64,000 nucleotides of DNA from Rhizobium grahamii (GTDB lineage: Bacteria; Pseudomonadota; Alphaproteobacteria; Rhizobiales; Rhizobiaceae): NCBI RefSeq assembly GCF_009498215.1, contig NZ_CP043498.1:558001-622000 (forward strand), in the 5' to 3' direction. The position numbers and the translations under genes are program-made. The notes under the pieces were generated by a model that worked only from the letters and a program-made list of their open reading frames with translations, had not been told where the DNA came from and made no database searches. Positions 55,165-64,000 of the stretch are shown piece after piece. Every line of letters starts with the position of its first letter. The stretch's first letter is position 1.

Positions 55165-55380
55165 ATGAACGATTTGAAGAACTGGTACAGCTCCAAAACC
55201 ATATGGGGAGCGCTGGTCGCGATCCTCGCATCGGTCATGCACTTTACGGGTGTGGATATCTCTACGGTCGATCGCGGGCAGATCGTTGATTCGATCGTCA
55301 ACATCGCCGGCGCGCTCGGAGGGCTGATTGCCGTTTACGGTCGCGTGACGGCGAAAACGGCGATCCGGTCCTCCTCCTGA
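55165..55380 (+). CDS. Small holin-like membrane protein
   Basis: 71 residues. SSKTIWGALVAILASVMHF and IVNIAGALGGLIAVYGRVTA are two hydrophobic segments linked by a polar loop, the usual layout of small phage holin-like proteins (NWYSSKTIWG start is typical). AAAGGACGAAGCGCT precedes the ATG. It is the last gene of the GTA cluster, 24 bases after gp15, and could permeabilise the membrane for the GH19 endolysin. Confidence 0.78.
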   Translation: MNDLKNWYSSKTIWGALVAILASVMHFTGVDISTVDRGQIVDSIVNIAGALGGLIAVYGRVTAKTAIRSSS

Positions 55381-55400
55381 GGCGATCTGGCCGACCTGGC

Positions 55401-55420
55401 GACCCGCATGATTGCGGGTC
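55401..55420 (+). terminator. Hairpin after the GTA cluster
   Basis: GACCCGCA-TGAT-TGCGGGTC forms a perfect eight-pair stem 20 bases after the holin-like stop, followed by GTTTC. The T-run is weak, so intrinsic termination is probable but not certain. Confidence 0.55.
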
Positions 55421-55425
55421 GTTTC

Positions 55426-55490
55426 AATGCCTTAGCGTGTTGCCCGAAAGCAGTTTGAAATCGTTCCAAACAGCGGCGTTACAAGGCATT
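55426..55490. repeat. Inverted-repeat element between GTA and feu genes
   Basis: AATGCCTT (55426) and AAGGCATT (55483) bound a 65-base segment with an inner GTTTG-CAAAC pair. It looks like a small intergenic palindromic element, perhaps of the rhizobial RIME type, but the wording differs from the element at 10304. Confidence 0.4.
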
Positions 55491-55556
55491 CATTTGCCAT
55501 TCAGGTCGCTTGGGTACATAGTCGGGCCAAGTTGGTATCCATTGAAAGCGTAGCAC

Positions 55557-55805
55557 ATGGCCTCTCCCTTGAGTGTCGCAGCGTTGGCCGCCGGGCTGGC
55601 GTTGTCGTCGCCCTCACCGGAAAATTCGCGCAACTTTGTCGTGCGCGTGGCAGGCGATTGCAGCGAAGCCGCACAGCAGGTTGTCGAGAAAACCGGCGGG
55701 CAATTGTTGTCCGTCCAGCCCTCCGGCGACAGTTGCATCATTACCGTGCTGGTGCAGGGAAACGGTCAGCGGCCGCGCAAGGTCACTGTCAAGGTTCCGA
55801 TGTAG
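55557..55805 (+). CDS. feuN: FeuN-like small periplasmic regulator of FeuQ
   Basis: 82 residues with a hydrophobic leader (SPLSVAALAAGLALSSP) and a small soluble domain with two cysteines (GDCSEAA, GDSCIITV). An in-frame TAG nine bases upstream fixes the start near 55557. Size, signal and position directly before feuP match Sinorhizobium FeuN, an essential periplasmic inhibitor that keeps the sensor kinase FeuQ off. Assignment is by position and form; sequence similarity was not computed. Confidence 0.65.
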   Translation: MASPLSVAALAAGLALSSPSPENSRNFVVRVAGDCSEAAQQVVEKTGGQLLSVQPSGDSCIITVLVQGNGQRPRKVTVKVPM

Positions 55806-55857
55806 GCAGAATCGGCCTAAGAAACACCGAACGGATAAAGCAGGATAAAGCTGACCG

Positions 55858-56529
55858 ATGCGCATTCTCGTAGTCGAAGACGATGTCAATCTGAACCGTC
55901 AGCTGGCGGATACCCTCAAGGAAGCCGGCTACGTCGTCGATCAGGCGTTCGACGGAGAGGAGGGGCACTTCCTCGGCGAGACCGAACCCTACGACGCCAT
56001 CATCCTCGATATCGGACTTCCCGAACTTGATGGCGTGACGGTTCTCGAGAAATGGCGCGGCGCGGGTCGCGGCATGCCTGTCCTGATCCTTACCGCCCGT
56101 GACCGCTGGAGCGACAAGGTTGCCGGCATCGACGCTGGCGCCGATGACTATGTCACCAAGCCGTTCCACGTCGAGGAAGTGCTTGCCCGTATTCGTGCCC
56201 TGATCCGCCGTGCCGCTGGCCATTCCTCCTCCGAGATCGTCTGCGGACCGGTTCGGCTCGATACCAAGACATCGAAGGCGATGGTCAACGGCGTCGCTTT
56301 GAAGCTGACGTCGCACGAATATCGTCTGCTCGCCTACCTGATGCATCATATGGGCGAGGTCGTCTCGCGCACCGAGCTGGTGGAGCATATGTACGATCAG
56401 GATTTCGATCGCGATTCCAACACGATCGAGGTTTTCGTCGGCCGTCTTCGCAAGAAGATGGGCGTTGATCTGATTGAGACGGTGCGCGGGCTCGGTTACC
56501 GCATCCAAGCGCCGAGCAATGCGAATTAA
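55858..56529 (+). CDS. feuP: Response regulator FeuP (OmpR/PhoB family)
   Basis: 223 residues. Receiver domain with the acidic pocket VEDD (7-9), phospho-acceptor D51 in IILDIGLPELDG and Lys in YVTKPF (about 102); winged-helix output with KAMVNGVALKLTSHEYRLLAYL and NTIEVFVGRLRKKMG. In Sinorhizobium it activates ndvA, needed for cyclic beta-glucan export and osmoadaptation. An 11-base overlap with feuQ shows coupling. Confidence 0.88.
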   Translation: MRILVVEDDVNLNRQLADTLKEAGYVVDQAFDGEEGHFLGETEPYDAIILDIGLPELDGVTVLEKWRGAGRGMPVLILTARDRWSDKVAGIDAGADDYVTKPFHVEEVLARIRALIRRAAGHSSSEIVCGPVRLDTKTSKAMVNGVALKLTSHEYRLLAYLMHHMGEVVSRTELVEHMYDQDFDRDSNTIEVFVGRLRKKMGVDLIETVRGLGYRIQAPSNAN

Positions 56530-57919
56530 GTCGCTCACAGCGCGCGTTCTGCTGCTGACCACGATCTGGTCGGGAGTGGCGCTTGTCGTCATTGGTTTGC
56601 TGATCTCGACGCTTTACCGCAAGAGCGCCGAACGCGGCTTTCAGGATCTGCTGCGTGCGCAGCTCTACAACGTCATCAATTCCGTGGCGATCGGCGATCA
56701 GGGCGCGCTCAACGGCAGCCCTCAGCTCGGCGATCTCCGGTTCGCGCAGCCGAAAACCGGCTGGTATTGGGTTGTGGAGCCGCTCGGTACCTATACGGCG
56801 CCGCCGCTGGTTTCGCCCTCTCTTGGATCCACGACCATTCCGGTACCGTCGGTGCTGGAAGCGCCTTTCGACAAGAATTATGAGCGCTACTATCAGGTGA
56901 CGGACGCGTCCGGTAACCGGATCCAGGTCGCCGAAACCGAAGTGGTGCTCGACACGGACGGACGAGCGGCGCGCTTTCGCGTGACCGGCAACGTTGATGT
57001 CGTCGAGGACGACGTCAGAAACTTCTCCCACAGTCTTTATCTTGCACTTGCTGGCTTCGGCGTCGGCAGTCTGATCGTCAACGCGCTTGCGATTCTCTAT
57101 GGCCTGAAGCCGCTCGACAAGGCGCGTGCCGCGCTGGAACGCATCCGTGCCGGCGAAAGCGAACAGCTGAAGGGCGAATTCCCGCGCGAGATCCTGCCGC
57201 TTGCCAATGAGGTCAACGCGCTGATCGACAGCAATCGCCGCATCGTCGAGCGCGCTCGCATGCAGGTCGGCAATCTGGCCCATTCGCTGAAGACCCCGAT
57301 CGCTGTTCTGCTCAACGAGGCGAGGGTGCTCGAACGGTCGCATGGCGAGCTGGTTCGCAGCCAGGCCGAAGCGATGCAGGGGCAGGTCCAGTCCTATCTC
57401 AACCGCGCCCGCATTGCCGCCCAGCGTGAATCCGTGCTGGCGCGCACCGATGCCGAGCCGGCGCTCGAGCGTCTGGTGCGTGTGATGCGCAGGCTGAACG
57501 TGGACAAGGAATTCGAGCTGCAGGTGGCGCCGCCGCATATTGCCGTGGCCATGGAGCAGCAGGATCTGGAAGAAATCGTCGGCAATCTTCTGGAGAACGC
57601 TGCACGCTTTGCGACGCACAAGGTTCGCGTCGTGGCTGCGGATACGCATGAAGAGCCAAAGGCCGGCGAGAGCGCTCGCCGTCACTGGGTCGAGATCATT
57701 GTCGAGGACGATGGCCGTGGACTTGAGCCGGACCAGATCCGGGAAGCCCTGAAACGGGGGCGCCGGCTCGACGAGAGCAAGCCTGGCACCGGGCTCGGGC
57801 TGTCGATCGTCACCGAGATCGCCAACGAATACCAGGGGCGGCTGGAACTGTCCCGCAGCGATCAGGGCGGCTTGAAAGCGCGCCTTATTCTTCCCGGCAT
57901 TACAAAGGATGTTGCGTGA
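56519..57919 (+). CDS. feuQ: Sensor histidine kinase FeuQ
   Basis: 466 residues: TM1 (about 9-31), periplasmic sensor (33-172), TM2 (about 174-194), HAMP-like region, H255 in NLAHSLKTPIAVLL (the SLKTP box of the PhoQ/FeuQ type), and HATPase motifs NLLENAARFA, VEDDGRGL and GTGLGLSIV. It responds to low osmolarity and is restrained by FeuN. The frame is open earlier, but the ATG at 56519 gives a normal basic n-region before TM1. Confidence 0.88.
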   Translation: MRIKSLTARVLLLTTIWSGVALVVIGLLISTLYRKSAERGFQDLLRAQLYNVINSVAIGDQGALNGSPQLGDLRFAQPKTGWYWVVEPLGTYTAPPLVSPSLGSTTIPVPSVLEAPFDKNYERYYQVTDASGNRIQVAETEVVLDTDGRAARFRVTGNVDVVEDDVRNFSHSLYLALAGFGVGSLIVNALAILYGLKPLDKARAALERIRAGESEQLKGEFPREILPLANEVNALIDSNRRIVERARMQVGNLAHSLKTPIAVLLNEARVLERSHGELVRSQAEAMQGQVQSYLNRARIAAQRESVLARTDAEPALERLVRVMRRLNVDKEFELQVAPPHIAVAMEQQDLEEIVGNLLENAARFATHKVRVVAADTHEEPKAGESARRHWVEIIVEDDGRGLEPDQIREALKRGRRLDESKPGTGLGLSIVTEIANEYQGRLELSRSDQGGLKARLILPGITKDVA

Positions 57920-58034
57920 GCAACTGCTTGATGCCAGAAAGATATCCAATTTGCATAGCATGCTTTGCCATGATTGCGTCATGGCAGGCTATGTCTGTAC
58001 CAGCGTAATGATTACCTGATCTGGGTTCGAGTAA

Positions 58035-58463
58035 ATGATGCTTCGTTCAAAAGGCATGATCGTTTCTTCTCTCTGTGCCGTCGTTGCGCTGTCCGGCTGC
58101 CAAACGACGAAGGGCGGTCCTTCCAGCGGATTTTTCGGAAGCGGCAAGCCGTCTGCCTCGGCCACGTTCATCTCTGCGCTGCAGGGCGGCATAGTAGGTC
58201 GTACCGGGGTAGAGCTGAGCGACAGCGACAAGCAGCGCGCGCTTGAGGCCGAGTATCGTGCGCTCGAAGGCGCTGGCGTCGGGCAGCCGGTTGTCTGGAG
58301 CGGCAGAAATGTCAGCGGCAAGGTCATCGCAGCCGCGCCCTATCAGGTCGGCTCTCAGAATTGCCGCCAGTACACCCACACGCTGACCGTCGAAGGCAAG
58401 GAAACCGTGGCTCGCGGTTCCGCCTGCCGCAACGATGACGGCAGCTGGTCGCCGCTCGGTTGA
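58035..58463 (+). CDS. Outer-membrane lipoprotein, 17-kDa surface antigen-like
   Basis: 142 residues. Signal with lipobox VALSGCQTT (Cys about 22 after MMLRSKGMIVSSLCAVV). The C-terminal domain ends SACRNDDGSWSPLG, with YQVGSQNCRQYTHTLTVEG, the RT0821/Lpp0805-type surface antigen pattern; two cysteines may pair. Surface-exposed or periplasmic; role unknown. Two adjacent ATGs are possible starts. Confidence 0.78.
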   Translation: MMLRSKGMIVSSLCAVVALSGCQTTKGGPSSGFFGSGKPSASATFISALQGGIVGRTGVELSDSDKQRALEAEYRALEGAGVGQPVVWSGRNVSGKVIAAAPYQVGSQNCRQYTHTLTVEGKETVARGSACRNDDGSWSPLG

Positions 58464-58571
58464 AATCCCGGGCAACCGCACAGCGGGAATAATTGCGGCG
58501 AAACGCCTCAAATCTGCGTCATCACGCCTTTGAAGGTTGGAATAAAGCCGCGCTTCAAGTAATTGGCGGCT

Positions 58572-59702
58572 ATGATTTTCTGGATTCTCGTGGCCGCCAT
58601 GACGGCCGCTGTTGCCGCCGTTCTCCTTTATCCGCTTTTGCGTGGAGCGAAAGCGGCCGCCGATGATCGCGCCGGCGAAGCGGCAGTCTATCGTGACCAG
58701 CTTCGGGAACTGGATCGGGACCTGGCCGGCGGGCTGATTTCCGCTGAGGAGGCTGATTATGCGCGCGCCGAAATCGGTCGCCGCCTCATCGCAGTCTCCG
58801 GCGCCGCATCGGAGCCGTCCAGGCCGAGAGTTGGCAGGCATCTGTTCACTGAAACCTTCGTCTTGCTGCTGCTGCCGCTTGTCGGGCTCTGTCTTTACAC
58901 AACGATGGGGCGGCCCGACTTGCCGTCCCAGCCGCTTCAGGCCCGCCTGGAACACCCTGGCAACGACCTGGCGATCCTTGTCTCCAAGGCGGAGCGCCAC
59001 CTTGCGGAGAATCCTGACGACGGCAAGGGATGGGACGTTCTTGCGCCGATCTACTACAGCACCATGCGCATCGACGATGCCGAGCTTGCCTATCGCAATG
59101 CGATCCGGCTGCTCGGGCCGACAGCGGCGCGTCTGGATGGCTTGACGGAAACTCTGATGAAACGGTCCGACGGAACCGTGACCGAGGAGATCACCGCCGT
59201 CCTGAAGCAGCTGCTGCAACTGGAGCCGGATAATCCGCGGGCGCGCTTTTATATGGCTCTGGGCCTCGAGCAGGCAGGCCAGAAGCAGCAGGCTCTGGCG
59301 GGGTTTCAGGCTCTGGCGAAAGCGTCTGCCCCGGATGCCCCCTGGCTGCCGCTTGTCAACGAGCATATCACCACGAACGGCGGCACGCCGACGCAAGCGC
59401 AGCCGCTCGGCAATCCGACGCAGGCCGATGTCGCCGCAGCCGAACAGATGAGCACGGGTGACCGACAGCAGATGGTCAAGGGCATGGTGGAAAGCCTGAA
59501 TGCCAAGCTCACCGAAAACCCTGACAATCTCGAAGGCTGGCTGCGCCTGATCCGCTCTTATGCGGTGCTGAACGACAGGGAACATGCGGTTGATGCGCTG
59601 AAGCGCGGGCTTGCGACTTTTCCGGCCAACGGCGAGAAAGGCAAGCAGCTCCTCGCGCTCGCAAATGAGCTCGGTATAGCCACGGAAGGATTGACGGAAT
59701 GA
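58572..59702 (+). CDS. cycH: Cytochrome c maturation protein CycH (CcmI)
   Basis: 376 residues. Two membrane helices (about 2-20 and 94-112) with a periplasmic-facing C-terminal TPR part ([19 protein letters not shown]). The N-terminal [33 protein letters not shown] is the CcmI signature. It chaperones apocytochrome c to the heme ligation complex. The ATG at 58572 is preferred over the TTG at 58563. ATGA overlap with cycJ. Confidence 0.92.
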   Translation: MIFWILVAAMTAAVAAVLLYPLLRGAKAAADDRAGEAAVYRDQLRELDRDLAGGLISAEEADYARAEIGRRLIAVSGAASEPSRPRVGRHLFTETFVLLLLPLVGLCLYTTMGRPDLPSQPLQARLEHPGNDLAILVSKAERHLAENPDDGKGWDVLAPIYYSTMRIDDAELAYRNAIRLLGPTAARLDGLTETLMKRSDGTVTEEITAVLKQLLQLEPDNPRARFYMALGLEQAGQKQQALAGFQALAKASAPDAPWLPLVNEHITTNGGTPTQAQPLGNPTQADVAAAEQMSTGDRQQMVKGMVESLNAKLTENPDNLEGWLRLIRSYAVLNDREHAVDALKRGLATFPANGEKGKQLLALANELGIATEGLTE

Positions 59703-60151
59703 CGCGCAAGCAGAAACGCCTTGCGGTTATCGGCGGCGGCATGAGCTTCATCATCGCCGCTGTGCTGCTTGTCATGTTCGCCTTCAGCCAATCGGTGGCC
59801 TATTTCTATATGCCTGCCGACCTTGCAAAGAATCCTGTGCCGCCGGGAACGCGGATCCGCCTTGGTGGTCTGGTCGGGTCCGGCAGCATCATTCGCGGTG
59901 TCGGGTCGACGGTTCAGTTCGCCGTGACCGACGCCAGCGGTGATCTGGTGCGGGTTCGCTATACCGGAATTCTACCCGACCTCTTTCGGGAAGGGCAGGG
60001 TGTCGTGACCGAGGGACGTTTTGAGACGGGCAGCGACGTCTTTACCGCGGACACGGTGCTTGCCAAGCACGACGAAAAATACATGCCCAAGGAGGTCGCC
60101 GACAGGCTGAAGGCGCAGGGCCTCTGGCAGGAAGGGCAGACAGCGCAATGA
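59699..60151 (+). CDS. cycJ: Heme chaperone CycJ (CcmE)
   Basis: 150 residues. One membrane anchor (about 9-29), then an OB-fold; the heme-attaching His is H124 in [10 protein letters not shown], with Tyr after it. [20 protein letters not shown] is the conserved core. It carries heme covalently and passes it to CycK/CycL. ATGA overlaps on both sides couple it to cycH and cycK. Confidence 0.95.
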   Translation: MTRKQKRLAVIGGGMSFIIAAVLLVMFAFSQSVAYFYMPADLAKNPVPPGTRIRLGGLVGSGSIIRGVGSTVQFAVTDASGDLVRVRYTGILPDLFREGQGVVTEGRFETGSDVFTADTVLAKHDEKYMPKEVADRLKAQGLWQEGQTAQ

Positions 60152-62136
60152 TTATCGAGATCGGGCATTACGCACTCATCCTGGCGCTGGCCACCGCTAT
60201 CGTCCTCTCGTTTGTTCCGGCGATCGGTGCGCGCCGTCTTGATCAGGCGATGATGGACGTTGCGCCTGTCGGGTCAGTCCTTCTGTTTGGGCTGGTCACG
60301 CTTTCCTTTGGCGTTTTGACTTACGCGCATGTCGTGTCGGATTTCTCGGTCGCGAATGTATGGGAGAACTCGCACTCCCTCGTGCCGCTGATCTACAAAT
60401 ACTCCGGCGTCTGGGGCAATCACGAAGGCTCGATGATGCTCTGGCTGCTGATCCTGGCATTGTTCAGCGCGCTGGTTGCCGTCTTCGGTCGCAATCTGCC
60501 GGATACGCTGAAGGCGAATGTGCTCTCCGTTCAGGCCTGGATATCGGTTGCCTTCATTCTGTTTATCCTGCTGACGTCGAATCCCTTCACGCGCCTCGAT
60601 CCCGCGCCCGCCGAGGGCAAAGATCTCAACCCGGTGCTGCAGGACATCGGGCTCGCGATCCATCCGCCACTGCTCTATCTCGGTTATGTCGGCTTTTCGG
60701 TCTGTTTTTCCTTTGCCGTGGCCGCTCTTCTCGAAGGCCGCATCGATGCCGCCTGGGCACGCTGGGTCCGTCCCTGGACGCTGGCAGCCTGGACATTCCT
60801 GACGCTTGGCATCGCGATGGGCTCCTACTGGGCCTATTACGAGCTCGGCTGGGGCGGCTGGTGGTTTTGGGATCCGGTCGAAAACGCCTCCTTTATGCCC
60901 TGGCTTGCCGGAACAGCGCTCCTTCATTCCGCGCTTGTCATGGAAAAGCGCGAGGCGCTGAAGATCTGGACGGTCCTGCTGGCGATCCTGACCTTCTCCC
61001 TGTCGCTGATGGGAACCTTCCTCGTCCGCTCCGGCGTGCTGACATCTGTTCACGCCTTCGCCAGCGATCCGACGCGCGGTGTATTCATTCTCTGCATTCT
61101 GCTTCTGTTTATTGGCGGGGCGCTCTCACTCTTCGCTTTCCGCGCACCCTTGCTGTCCGCGGGCGGCCTGTTTGCGCCGATCTCGCGTGAAGGCGCGTTG
61201 GTCGTCAACAATCTCATTCTCACCGTCGCCTGCGGCACGGTGTTGACAGGCACGCTCTATCCGCTGCTGCTTGAAACCCTGACGGGAGACAAGATTTCCG
61301 TCGGTCCTCCCTTCTTCAACATGACGTTCGGCTTCCTGATGGCGCCCTTGCTCGTCGCGGTGCCCTTTGGGCCGCTGCTGGCATGGAAACGCGGCGATCT
61401 GCTCGGCGCCTTGCAACGGCTCTATGTTGCCGCCGCCCTTTCGCTGGTTGCCGCCCTGGTTTTCTTTTACGTCAAGCACGGTGGCCCGGTTCTCGCCGCG
61501 CTTGGCTTTGCCGCCGGTCTGTTTCTTGTCTTCGGCGCGATCGCGGATCTCTGGTATCGCGCCGGCGTCGGCAAGGTGGCGGCCAGCATTGCGTTTCGCC
61601 GCCTGACTGGCCTGCCGCGTTCAGCATTCGGGACTGCCCTGGCCCATGCCGGCCTTGGGTTGAGCGTTCTCGGCATCGTGGCCGTCACGACCTTCGAGAC
61701 GGAACACGTCACGCAGATGAAGCCGGGCGAAGTCATCGAGGCCGGAGGATATAGCCTGCGGTTTGACGGGATGAAACCGGCGCGCGGACCGAACTACACC
61801 GAGGAGCGTGGGCACTTCACCATCGGGCGTGGCGGCGTCGAGGTCGCTGACGTCTGGTCGTCCAAACGGATCTATACGGCGCGGCAGATGCCGACGACTG
61901 AAGCCGGTATCCTCACTTTCGGGTCCAGCCAGCTCTACGTATCGCTGGGCGATGCGACCAACGATGGCGGCGTCGTAGTGCGTGTGTGGTGGAAGCCATA
62001 TATCCTGTTCATCTGGGGTGGGGCGCTTGTCATGGCATTTGGCGGCTTCGTATCTTTGAGTGATCGCCGCCTCCGCGTTGGCGCGCCTCGCCGAAAGGCG
62101 CGGCCTGCATCGCCGGTTATGGAGCCTGCAGAATGA
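60148..62136 (+). CDS. cycK: Heme lyase CycK (CcmF)
   Basis: 662 residues and about 14 hydrophobic segments. The WWD domain [20 protein letters not shown] (about 235-252) binds heme; conserved histidines flank it ([32 protein letters not shown]). It ligates heme to apocytochromes with CycL. Full length. ATGA overlap with cycL. Confidence 0.95.
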   Translation: MIIEIGHYALILALATAIVLSFVPAIGARRLDQAMMDVAPVGSVLLFGLVTLSFGVLTYAHVVSDFSVANVWENSHSLVPLIYKYSGVWGNHEGSMMLWLLILALFSALVAVFGRNLPDTLKANVLSVQAWISVAFILFILLTSNPFTRLDPAPAEGKDLNPVLQDIGLAIHPPLLYLGYVGFSVCFSFAVAALLEGRIDAAWARWVRPWTLAAWTFLTLGIAMGSYWAYYELGWGGWWFWDPVENASFMPWLAGTALLHSALVMEKREALKIWTVLLAILTFSLSLMGTFLVRSGVLTSVHAFASDPTRGVFILCILLLFIGGALSLFAFRAPLLSAGGLFAPISREGALVVNNLILTVACGTVLTGTLYPLLLETLTGDKISVGPPFFNMTFGFLMAPLLVAVPFGPLLAWKRGDLLGALQRLYVAAALSLVAALVFFYVKHGGPVLAALGFAAGLFLVFGAIADLWYRAGVGKVAASIAFRRLTGLPRSAFGTALAHAGLGLSVLGIVAVTTFETEHVTQMKPGEVIEAGGYSLRFDGMKPARGPNYTEERGHFTIGRGGVEVADVWSSKRIYTARQMPTTEAGILTFGSSQLYVSLGDATNDGGVVVRVWWKPYILFIWGGALVMAFGGFVSLSDRRLRVGAPRRKARPASPVMEPAE

Positions 62137-62588
62137 TACGCCGCCTGCTCCTCGTTGCCGCCTTGGTGCTCGGGGCTGGGCCTGCATTCGCTGTTAATCC
62201 CGATGAGGTGCTTGCGGATCCCGCTCTTGAGGCGCGCGCGCGGACGATCTCGGCCGAGCTGCGCTGCATGGTCTGCCAGAACCAATCGATCGACGACTCC
62301 AACGCCGAACTGGCGAAGGATCTTCGGTTGCTCGTTCGTCAGCGTATCACGGATGGCGACAGCGACGAGCAGGTGATGAGCTATATCGTTTCCCGCTATG
62401 GCGAGTTCGTTCTTCTCCGCCCACGCTTCGAAGCGAAGACGCTCATGCTGTGGGGTGCTCCGCTGGTCCTGTTCGTGGTCGGCGGGATTTCGCTGTTGGT
62501 TTTCGCTCGCCGCCGGACAGGCAAGCCGACCGGCTCGACGCTGACCGCAGAAGAACAGGCAAAGCTCGACGACCTGCTCAAGAGCTAG
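62133..62588 (+). CDS. cycL: Cytochrome c maturation protein CycL (CcmH)
   Basis: 151 residues: signal peptide ([20 protein letters not shown]), the redox motif [19 protein letters not shown], a short membrane helix (about 108-125) and a cytoplasmic tail. It reduces the apocytochrome CxxCH thiols and works with CycK. It ends inside the 3' end of the antisense MFS gene (11-base overlap). Confidence 0.95.
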   Translation: MIRRLLLVAALVLGAGPAFAVNPDEVLADPALEARARTISAELRCMVCQNQSIDDSNAELAKDLRLLVRQRITDGDSDEQVMSYIVSRYGEFVLLRPRFEAKTLMLWGAPLVLFVVGGISLLVFARRRTGKPTGSTLTAEEQAKLDDLLKS

Positions 62589-63756
62589 ATCGAGCTCGGC
62601 TCCGCAGCAGCGACAGGCCGTAGAACACTGCAAAAGCGAGGACGACGCTTCCCGCGGTCATCGGGCCGGCGGCCGGCGAGTAGATGTCCATGACGGCTCC
62701 GACCGTCGAGGAGCCGGCAGCACTGCCGATGGCATAGGCAAGCGCGAATGCCGCACTTCCCGCCACGAGCGCCTCGCCCGCGAAGCGTTCCCCGAGGATC
62801 GTCAGGGCGCAGGTATAGAGCGAAAAACTCGCGGTGCCCATGATGCCGAACGCAATCAGGATCGCCGCCTGCGATTCCAGAAAAGGAATGGCGATAAAGC
62901 TGAGACCGGCAATGAGCGCCGAGGCGAGGGCGACTCCCGAGCGCGACGTCTTGTCCAGAAACCAGCCGACAAGCGGTTGGGCCAACGCAGTCGGGAGCGC
63001 GAGGATCGTGACGCTGATGGCGGCAAACGACTCGGAATAGCCAAGCCGCACGAAATACACAGGCATCGCGGAAATGGCCGCGATGTCGGCAATCGCGAAA
63101 GCGGCCACCATTCCAACAAGCAACGGTGCACGGCGAACAAAGCTGAAGAGAGCGCCTGAGGCGGCCTGTTCGGGCTGGGTACGAGCCTTTCGGGTCAGTA
63201 TCACCGTCAGGAAAGCGACACAGGCGACGTAAACGGCGAGAAGCGCGAAGGCGAAACCGTTCTTGGTGCCGAAGAGCGGGATCGCCAGAGGACCGGCGGC
63301 AAAGCCTCCGCACATGCCGGCACCATAGAGCCCCGAAATGCGGCCGCGCAGGCGATCCGGGCAGGCGGTATTCAGCCAGGCTTCGCTGAGCATGAAGATG
63401 AGACTGACGCAGACGCCCAACGAGAAACGCGCGACACACCATACCCAAAAGTTGTCGGAACTTGCGAAGACCGAAAGGCTGAGTGCACAGCCGACGAGGC
63501 CGCCGACGATCAGCCGGTCACCACGCACGAGCCGCGTCAGCGCCCCGACCGCGAATGTCGCCGTGCCCAGTCCCGCTGCAAAGCAGCCGGCGTTGAAGCC
63601 GATCAGGCTCTGCGGGACGCTGCGGTGCTCAAGAACCAGGGAAATCAGCGGGTAGGTCAGGCCCTGCGCAACGGCAAAAGCGGTCACGCCGATGATAACA
63701 GCGGCTATGGCCGCGGTGTCGGGCGCGAAATCTGCAGTCGAAATTGCGTGGGTCAT
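62578..63756 (-). CDS. MFS transporter (YcaD-like)
   Basis: About 392 residues with 12 hydrophobic segments. The N-half motif [20 protein letters not shown] and [23 protein letters not shown], typical of the YcaD/YfkF-type MFS group, are clear. The substrate is unknown. The frame opens at 63816; the ATG at 63756 (MTHAIS) is chosen, but none of the candidate starts has a strong ribosome site, and a GTG at 63816 preceded by GAGG is an alternative. It lies on the opposite strand between cycL and the start of the next gene. Confidence 0.82.
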   Translation of the reverse strand: MTHAISTADFAPDTAAIAAVIIGVTAFAVAQGLTYPLISLVLEHRSVPQSLIGFNAGCFAAGLGTATFAVGALTRLVRGDRLIVGGLVGCALSLSVFASSDNFWVWCVARFSLGVCVSLIFMLSEAWLNTACPDRLRGRISGLYGAGMCGGFAAGPLAIPLFGTKNGFAFALLAVYVACVAFLTVILTRKARTQPEQAASGALFSFVRRAPLLVGMVAAFAIADIAAISAMPVYFVRLGYSESFAAISVTILALPTALAQPLVGWFLDKTSRSGVALASALIAGLSFIAIPFLESQAAILIAFGIMGTASFSLYTCALTILGERFAGEALVAGSAAFALAYAIGSAAGSSTVGAVMDIYSPAAGPMTAGSVVLAFAVFYGLSLLRSRARSSS

Positions 63757-63982
63757 TTGCGTCGGTGTCCGTGGGGTCGGCGCATCCATAGCGGTTTGCG
63801 CGCAACGCGTCGACACCGAACCTCGGCCGGTTCGGGCGGCAAGCGATATCGAAAGCGTCGTACATTACGAATTTTTCATCGCTCGGACAGTTCGCAGTAA
63901 GGTGTGCCGTCCTATATCTTCGTTCATCAGCCGATCCGGTGACTGCCGGTCCTGTCGATGTAAAACGAAGAAGGTGCCACTT

Positions 63983-64000
63983 ATGCTTAAGAATATCAAA
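63983..64000 (+). CDS. Start of a gene, probably degP/htrA (first six codons)
   Basis: MLKNIK at the edge of the window, preceded by GAAGGTG, eight bases before the ATG. The basic n-region is consistent with a signal peptide. In Sinorhizobium the serine protease gene degP follows cycHJKL, so this is the likely identity; it rests on synteny only. Confidence 0.4.

Larger units (their letters stand above)
34458..55380 (+). mobile_element. Gene transfer agent (RcGTA-type) structural cluster with inserted host genes
   Basis: The plus strand carries, in canonical order, terminase, portal, a DUF6107-like protein, prohead protease, capsid, gp6, gp7, gp8, major tail protein, gp10, tail chaperone, tape measure, gp12, gp13, gp14 peptidase and the giant gp15. 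No integrase, excisionase, replication gene or flanking att-like repeat was found, and the codon character is that of the chromosome, as expected for a domesticated GTA that packages host DNA rather than a prophage. Three insertions of non-structural genes interrupt it (36.5-40.1 kb, 41.5-42.1 kb, 45.9-47.7 kb). Confidence 0.85.

Noticed and set aside
34458..55380. Ordinary prophage
   Set aside because: No integrase, repressor, replication or att-like repeats, a very short tape measure and the RcGTA gene order point to a gene transfer agent.
58010..58040. GGGTTCGAGT resembling a tRNA T-loop
   Set aside because: No cloverleaf partners; it lies in the leader of the lipoprotein gene.

Overview
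The window is chromosomal DNA from a high-GC alphaproteobacterium of the Rhizobium/Agrobacterium/Neorhizobium group. This rests on a seven-gene Pha/Mrp antiporter operon, a MucR/Ros zinc-finger regulator, the FeuN-FeuP-FeuQ set, the cycHJKL cytochrome c maturation operon, a RIME-like intergenic repeat and a Rhodobacter-type gene transfer agent (GTA) cluster. As I recall the Agrobacterium gene order, pha operon / ros / HTH / DUF6456 / SufE / DUF5330 / DivJ is conserved there, which supports the placement. I saw no rRNA, tRNA, CRISPR array, integrase or transposase.

Layout: (1) 1-12.4 kb holds housekeeping and stress genes: a partial homocysteine methyltransferase, DUF1697, oligopeptidase B, a polysaccharide deacetylase, an FAD oxidoreductase, an AI-2E family permease, a VOC dioxygenase with a Tat-like leader, a UspA-DksA pair behind a perfect FNR/FixK anaerobox, hemolysin III, an XRE-cupin regulator divergent from a GNAT, and MsrB. 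(2) 12.4-18.4 kb is the translationally coupled phaABCDEFG cation/proton antiporter operon. (3) 18.4-27.3 kb starts with an AT-rich leader and mucR, followed by regulatory and cell-cycle genes (DnaA-C-like HTH, DUF6456, SufE, DUF5330, DivJ-like kinase, peptidoglycan-binding protein, DUF1491, a frameshifted DUF2336 gene) and a CtrA-type box. (4) 27.2-34.3 kb holds DUF1254/DUF1214, PBP1A, YcgN, a TetR/SDR pair with a clear operator, YjbR and a lower-GC FkbM methyltransferase.

(5) 34.4-55.4 kb is a nearly complete GTA structural cluster: terminase, portal, protease, capsid, connectors, tail tube, tape measure, hub, peptidase, the 1280-residue gp15 and a holin-like protein. Three blocks of non-structural genes interrupt it. 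Between terminase and portal lie a GH19 endolysin, Dabb and VOC proteins, a GAF-GGDEF-PilZ protein and two tiny antisense genes. AlkB follows the portal. An antisense GFA+MFS pair separates gp8 from gp9. This architecture, with its lysis genes and cargo, is the most interesting part of the window.

(6) 55.5-64 kb carries feuN-feuP-feuQ (periplasmic inhibitor, response regulator, osmosensory kinase), a lipoprotein gene, the coupled cycHJKL operon, an antisense MFS transporter, and the first codons of a gene that by synteny is probably degP.

Functions are assigned from motifs and remembered family features only; no database search was run. Start codons that differ from the longest open frame are explained in the entries.
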